Program-made: the position numbers and the translations under genes
In this document: positions 4,045-6,447 of the stretch, one piece after another
Numbering within the stretch: the first letter of the stretch is position 1
Layout of the letters: each line of letters opens with the position of its first letter
Notes under the pieces: generated by a model
Databases searched by the model: none
Told to the model about the DNA's origin: nothing
What the model saw: the letters and a program-made list of their open reading frames with translations, nothing else
Origin: DAOUMU01 sp034409055
GTDB taxonomy: Bacteria; Chloroflexota; Anaerolineae; 4572-78; J111
Assembly (NCBI GenBank): GCA_034409055.1
Contig: DAOUMU010000170.1
Location: 1 to 6,447, forward strand
Direction: 5' to 3'
Length of the DNA: 6,447 nt

Positions 4045-6330
4045 ATGCTGCCACCCGAACTGATCGTGACCATCGAACATATCGACGGTGACCGATACCT
4101 GGCCAAAACCAGCCGGGCTAACGGCGAGGAAATTTGCCGCCATACCTTTACCTATGCCCGGGACCACCTGATTGACCTGGAACCGCAGTGGATGCTGGAG
4201 CGGGCCATCCCCCGGGCCAGCGTCCAGGCGGAGGTGCGCCGCCAGGAGGAGACGGCCCCGGCCCTGAGCGCGACCGAACAGTTGGCCAGCTACGGCCAGC
4301 GCCTGTACGCCTTTCTGTTTGGCGATGGCCAGCGCCTGCAAGCCTTTCTGGACTTCAACGACGCCTACCGCCGCCAGGCCCGGCTGACGTTGAAGATGCA
4401 CAGCAACGCGGCCCGGTTGTGGCGGCTGCCCTGGGAATACCTGCACGACGGGCAGGACTTCCTGGCCCTGCACGGCCGCTTCCTGCTCAGCCGGGTTCCC
4501 GACGACCTGGGCGAGTTGAGCCCGCCGTCCGTGCCTTTACCCCTGCGCATCCTGGTGGTCATTGCCGCCCCGGACGACCAGGCCGCCCTGGACACCGAAG
4601 AGGAGATCGGGGTCATCCAGGCCGCCCTGGCCGAGCCGGTCCGGGCCAACCGGGTCCAGGTGGAATACCTGGACGACGCCACCCTGCCGGCCATCGGCGA
4701 GGTCCTGGGCCGTTTTCGACCCCACGTGCTGCACTACACCGGCCACGGCGTCTACCAGGCCGAGGCAGAGCGCAGCGTGCTGGCCCTGGAACAGGAGGAC
4801 GGCCGGGCCAGGTTGGCCGGCATAAAGGACCTGCGGCCCTATCTCAAAGAAGCGCCCGACCTGCGGCTGGTCTTTCTGTCCGGCTGCCAGACGGCCCAAA
4901 CCAGCCCGAGCCCGGCCGACGCCTTCAGCGGGGTGGCCACCGGCCTGCTGCAGAGCAACATCCCGGCCGTGCTGGCCATGCAGTTCTCCATCCTCGACCC
5001 CTCGGCCATTCAACTGGCCGCCGCTTTTTACGCCGCCCTGGGCCGGGGCGAGACGCCGGCCCAGGCCATCCACCGGGCCCGCCTGGCCCTGTGGCAATTT
5101 GAAGAGGGACCGGGCTACGATTGGGGTATTCCAGCCCTCTACCTGCGGGCCCAGGGCATGCGCCTGGTGGACCCGGCCGCGTCCCCGGCCGAACCGTCCG
5201 GCGGGCCGCCCCGCCTGATCGACATGGCCGGCCTGCCCCTGCCGCCCCACTTCGTCGGCCGCAAGGCTCAACTGCGGGACCTACGCCGGGCCCTGCGCAC
5301 CGGTTCGGTGACCGCCGCCTTTATCCGGGGCATCGGCGGGCTGGGCAAGAGCAGCATCGCCGCCAAGTTTCTACAGCGGCCCGGCCGCGACCTGGACGGA
5401 ACCCTGGTCATCCGCTGCCACCAGGTGGACCCGCTGGACATTCCGGCCAAGCTGGCCCATTTCCTGGCCGCCCAGGGCAAGGCCCACCACGCCGAAGCGG
5501 CCGCCCTCCTGCTCGACAGCCGCCAGCCCCCGGCCGACCGGGCCCGCCAGGCCGCCGCGATGGTAGCCGACCGGCGGTACGTGGTGGTGTTTGATAATTT
5601 CGAGAGCCTGCTGGCGATGGGCCGGGGGGCAGAGGGGCAGGGGAGCAGGGGAGCATCTGGCGGTAGGCCGGGCATCTTGGAAGGAGAGGGTAGGCCGGGC
5701 ATCCCCATGCCCGGCTCGGAGGGAGAGGGTAGGCCGGGCATCCCCATGCCGGGCATCCCCTCGCCCGGGGCCGCCTTTGACGTGGCCGACCCCGACCTGG
5801 CCGGCCTGCTGGACGGCCTGCTCTCGGCCCGCTGGGGCAGCCTGTGCCTGTTTACCGGGCGTTACCGCTGGGCCGCCCTGGCAGAGCACCTGGGCCGGGG
5901 CACGGCCATCGAGCTGCACCTGCCCCAACTGAGCGCGCGCGAGGCGATTATGCTGATGGACAACCTGCCCCGCCTGCGGCAAGAGCCGCTGGAAACCAAG
6001 ATCGCCCTGTATAAAAAGGTGGGCGGCCACCCCAAGAGCATCGAGCTGCTGAACGGCTGGCTGGCCGGCGGCCGGCTGACCGACCTGCTGGCGGACCCCG
6101 CCCTGGACGATATGCTGGCCCAGCAGTGGGAGGCTTACTTCCTGCGGGCCCTGCTGGCCCACCTGACCCCGGCCGAGCAGGAGGCCCTGACCCGCCTCAG
6201 TATCTTCCGCACCCGGTTGGACGAAGAAGAGTTTGCGTACGCCAACGTGCCGGCGGCGACGATTCACCGCTGGCTGGACCTGTCCCTTTTGCAGCGGGAA
6301 GCAGAGACCTACACCCTCTACCTGGACTGA
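4045..6330 (+). CDS. CHAT caspase-like protease fused to a STAND (NB-ARC-like) NTPase, C-terminally short
   Basis: The protein has 761 residues in three parts. (1) Residues about 75-372 form a CHAT domain: pro-region with LPWEYL (128-133), HYTGHG with catalytic His234, and LVFLSGCQTA with catalytic Cys281, so the protease dyad is intact. (2) A STAND NTPase follows: FVGR (403-406), Walker A GIGGLGKSS (429-437, Lys435), Walker B VVVFDNFE (513-520, Asp517), sensor-like LFTGRYRW (about 602-609) and GGHPKSIELL (660-669), matching the GxP motif. (3) A winged-helix-like segment begins LTPAEQEAL (707-715). The chain ends at LYLD, where family members normally continue into TPR, WD40 or similar sensor repeats; none is present. 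STAND proteins switch on by nucleotide-dependent oligomerisation after ligand sensing, and CHAT domains cut partner proteins, so a cell-suicide or defence role is plausible but inferred. It is likely cytosolic, with no membrane segment. A 50-residue GRPGIPMPG-type repeat lies between Walker B and the sensor. Coding GC is clearly higher than in the flanks. Confidence 0.92.
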   Translation: MLPPELIVTIEHIDGDRYLAKTSRANGEEICRHTFTYARDHLIDLEPQWMLERAIPRASVQAEVRRQEETAPALSATEQLASYGQRLYAFLFGDGQRLQAFLDFNDAYRRQARLTLKMHSNAARLWRLPWEYLHDGQDFLALHGRFLLSRVPDDLGELSPPSVPLPLRILVVIAAPDDQAALDTEEEIGVIQAALAEPVRANRVQVEYLDDATLPAIGEVLGRFRPHVLHYTGHGVYQAEAERSVLALEQEDGRARLAGIKDLRPYLKEAPDLRLVFLSGCQTAQTSPSPADAFSGVATGLLQSNIPAVLAMQFSILDPSAIQLAAAFYAALGRGETPAQAIHRARLALWQFEEGPGYDWGIPALYLRAQGMRLVDPAASPAEPSGGPPRLIDMAGLPLPPHFVGRKAQLRDLRRALRTGSVTAAFIRGIGGLGKSSIAAKFLQRPGRDLDGTLVIRCHQVDPLDIPAKLAHFLAAQGKAHHAEAAALLLDSRQPPADRARQAAAMVADRRYVVVFDNFESLLAMGRGAEGQGSRGASGGRPGILEGEGRPGIPMPGSEGEGRPGIPMPGIPSPGAAFDVADPDLAGLLDGLLSARWGSLCLFTGRYRWAALAEHLGRGTAIELHLPQLSAREAIMLMDNLPRLRQEPLETKIALYKKVGGHPKSIELLNGWLAGGRLTDLLADPALDDMLAQQWEAYFLRALLAHLTPAEQEALTRLSIFRTRLDEEEFAYANVPAATIHRWLDLSLLQREAETYTLYLD
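5620..5769 (+). repeat. In-frame palindromic low-complexity insertion inside the NTPase domain
   Basis: About 150 bp, an exact multiple of three, interrupts the NTPase between Walker B and the following conserved helix (residues about 526-575). It begins with a G-run series (5620-5651: GGGCC, GGGGGG, then three separate GGGG tracts). Three copies of a unit starting TAGGCCGGGCAT then follow at 5664, 5691 and 5730. Steps are 27 and 39 bp, both multiples of three. Copy two holds a perfect hairpin, GCCGGGCAT with ATGCCCGGC around CCCC; copy three is imperfect. The peptide is Gly/Pro/Arg-rich (GRPGILEGE, GRPGIPMPGSEGE, GRPGIPMPGIPSPG) and probably a disordered surface loop. Confidence 0.8.
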
Positions 6331-6447
6331 TGAAAAGAGGTTCAAGCGGACTGACATAATTGATCCCGTTTTTGTTCCGTTTTCTGGGGAAAGGCAAAAG
6401 CTGCTCTTCGCTTGGCTTGAATAGATTGCCCAAGTTTTTCCTTGCCC
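6331..6447. other. Gene-free tail after the CHAT-STAND gene
   Basis: Base composition drops sharply from the very GC-rich coding region to mixed sequence with runs such as GTTTTTGTTCCGTTTT and AAGTTTTTCC. No frame continues the CHAT-STAND homology, and none of the short frames here looks coding. No intrinsic terminator is evident within 117 bp. It could be ordinary intergenic DNA or the edge of an insertion or deletion that removed the C-terminal repeats. Confidence 0.5.

Noticed and set aside
3901..6433. Long open frames opposite or out of frame to the CHAT-STAND gene (for example minus strand 5371-6357 and 4537-5271, plus strand 4188-5102)
   Set aside because: They arise from the very high GC third-position bias of the real gene. 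Their products are Gly/Pro/Arg/Gln-rich with no motif, and the sense frame has clear conserved catalytic motifs and a perfect ribosome binding site.

Overview
The window looks like an accessory segment of a GC-rich, repeat-laden bacterial chromosome. The combination of a CHAT-STAND protein, several palindromic intergenic repeats and a Thermotoga-type DAHP synthase is what I would expect from a Chloroflexota-like (Anaerolineae or relatives) or similar large-genome environmental bacterium. This assignment is an inference from style, since no taxonomic marker gene is present.

Layout from left to right. (1) Positions 1-941, minus strand: the N-terminal 313 codons of an IS4-type DDE transposase that runs off the left edge. 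(2) 942-1458: a gene-free stretch with several hairpins. (3) 1459-2472, minus strand: a complete type I-beta DAHP synthase (aroF), the first enzyme of the shikimate pathway. It has an N-terminal ferredoxin-like regulatory domain and metal ligands at the same residue numbers as the Thermotoga maritima enzyme. (4) 2473-2620: a leader that can fold into a three-way junction, preceded (in the minus direction) by a very strong intrinsic terminator. (5) 2645-2824, minus strand: a 59-residue single-pass membrane protein with its own near-consensus promoter. (6) 2854-2965: two back-to-back sigma70-type promoters, both with 17-bp spacers. (7) 3042-3374, plus strand: an unrecognised 110-residue protein with four cysteines, preceded by a promoter and a strong hairpin. 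(8) 3375-4044: about 670 bp of gene-free DNA packed with palindromic and tandem repeats. (9) 4045-6330, plus strand: a 761-residue fusion of a CHAT caspase-like protease to a STAND/NB-ARC-type NTPase. It has a low-complexity repeat inserted in frame after Walker B and no C-terminal sensor repeats. (10) 6331-6447: a tail of lower GC without a recognisable gene.

Biologically, the left half is a mobile element beside a housekeeping aromatic amino acid gene with a possibly regulated leader. The right half carries the interesting accessory content: a CHAT protease on a nucleotide switch, the architecture seen in bacterial conflict and programmed-death proteins. Upstream on the same strand is a small cysteine-containing protein of unknown role. 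Whether the two work together is unproven; about 670 bp of repeats separates them and they probably have separate transcripts.
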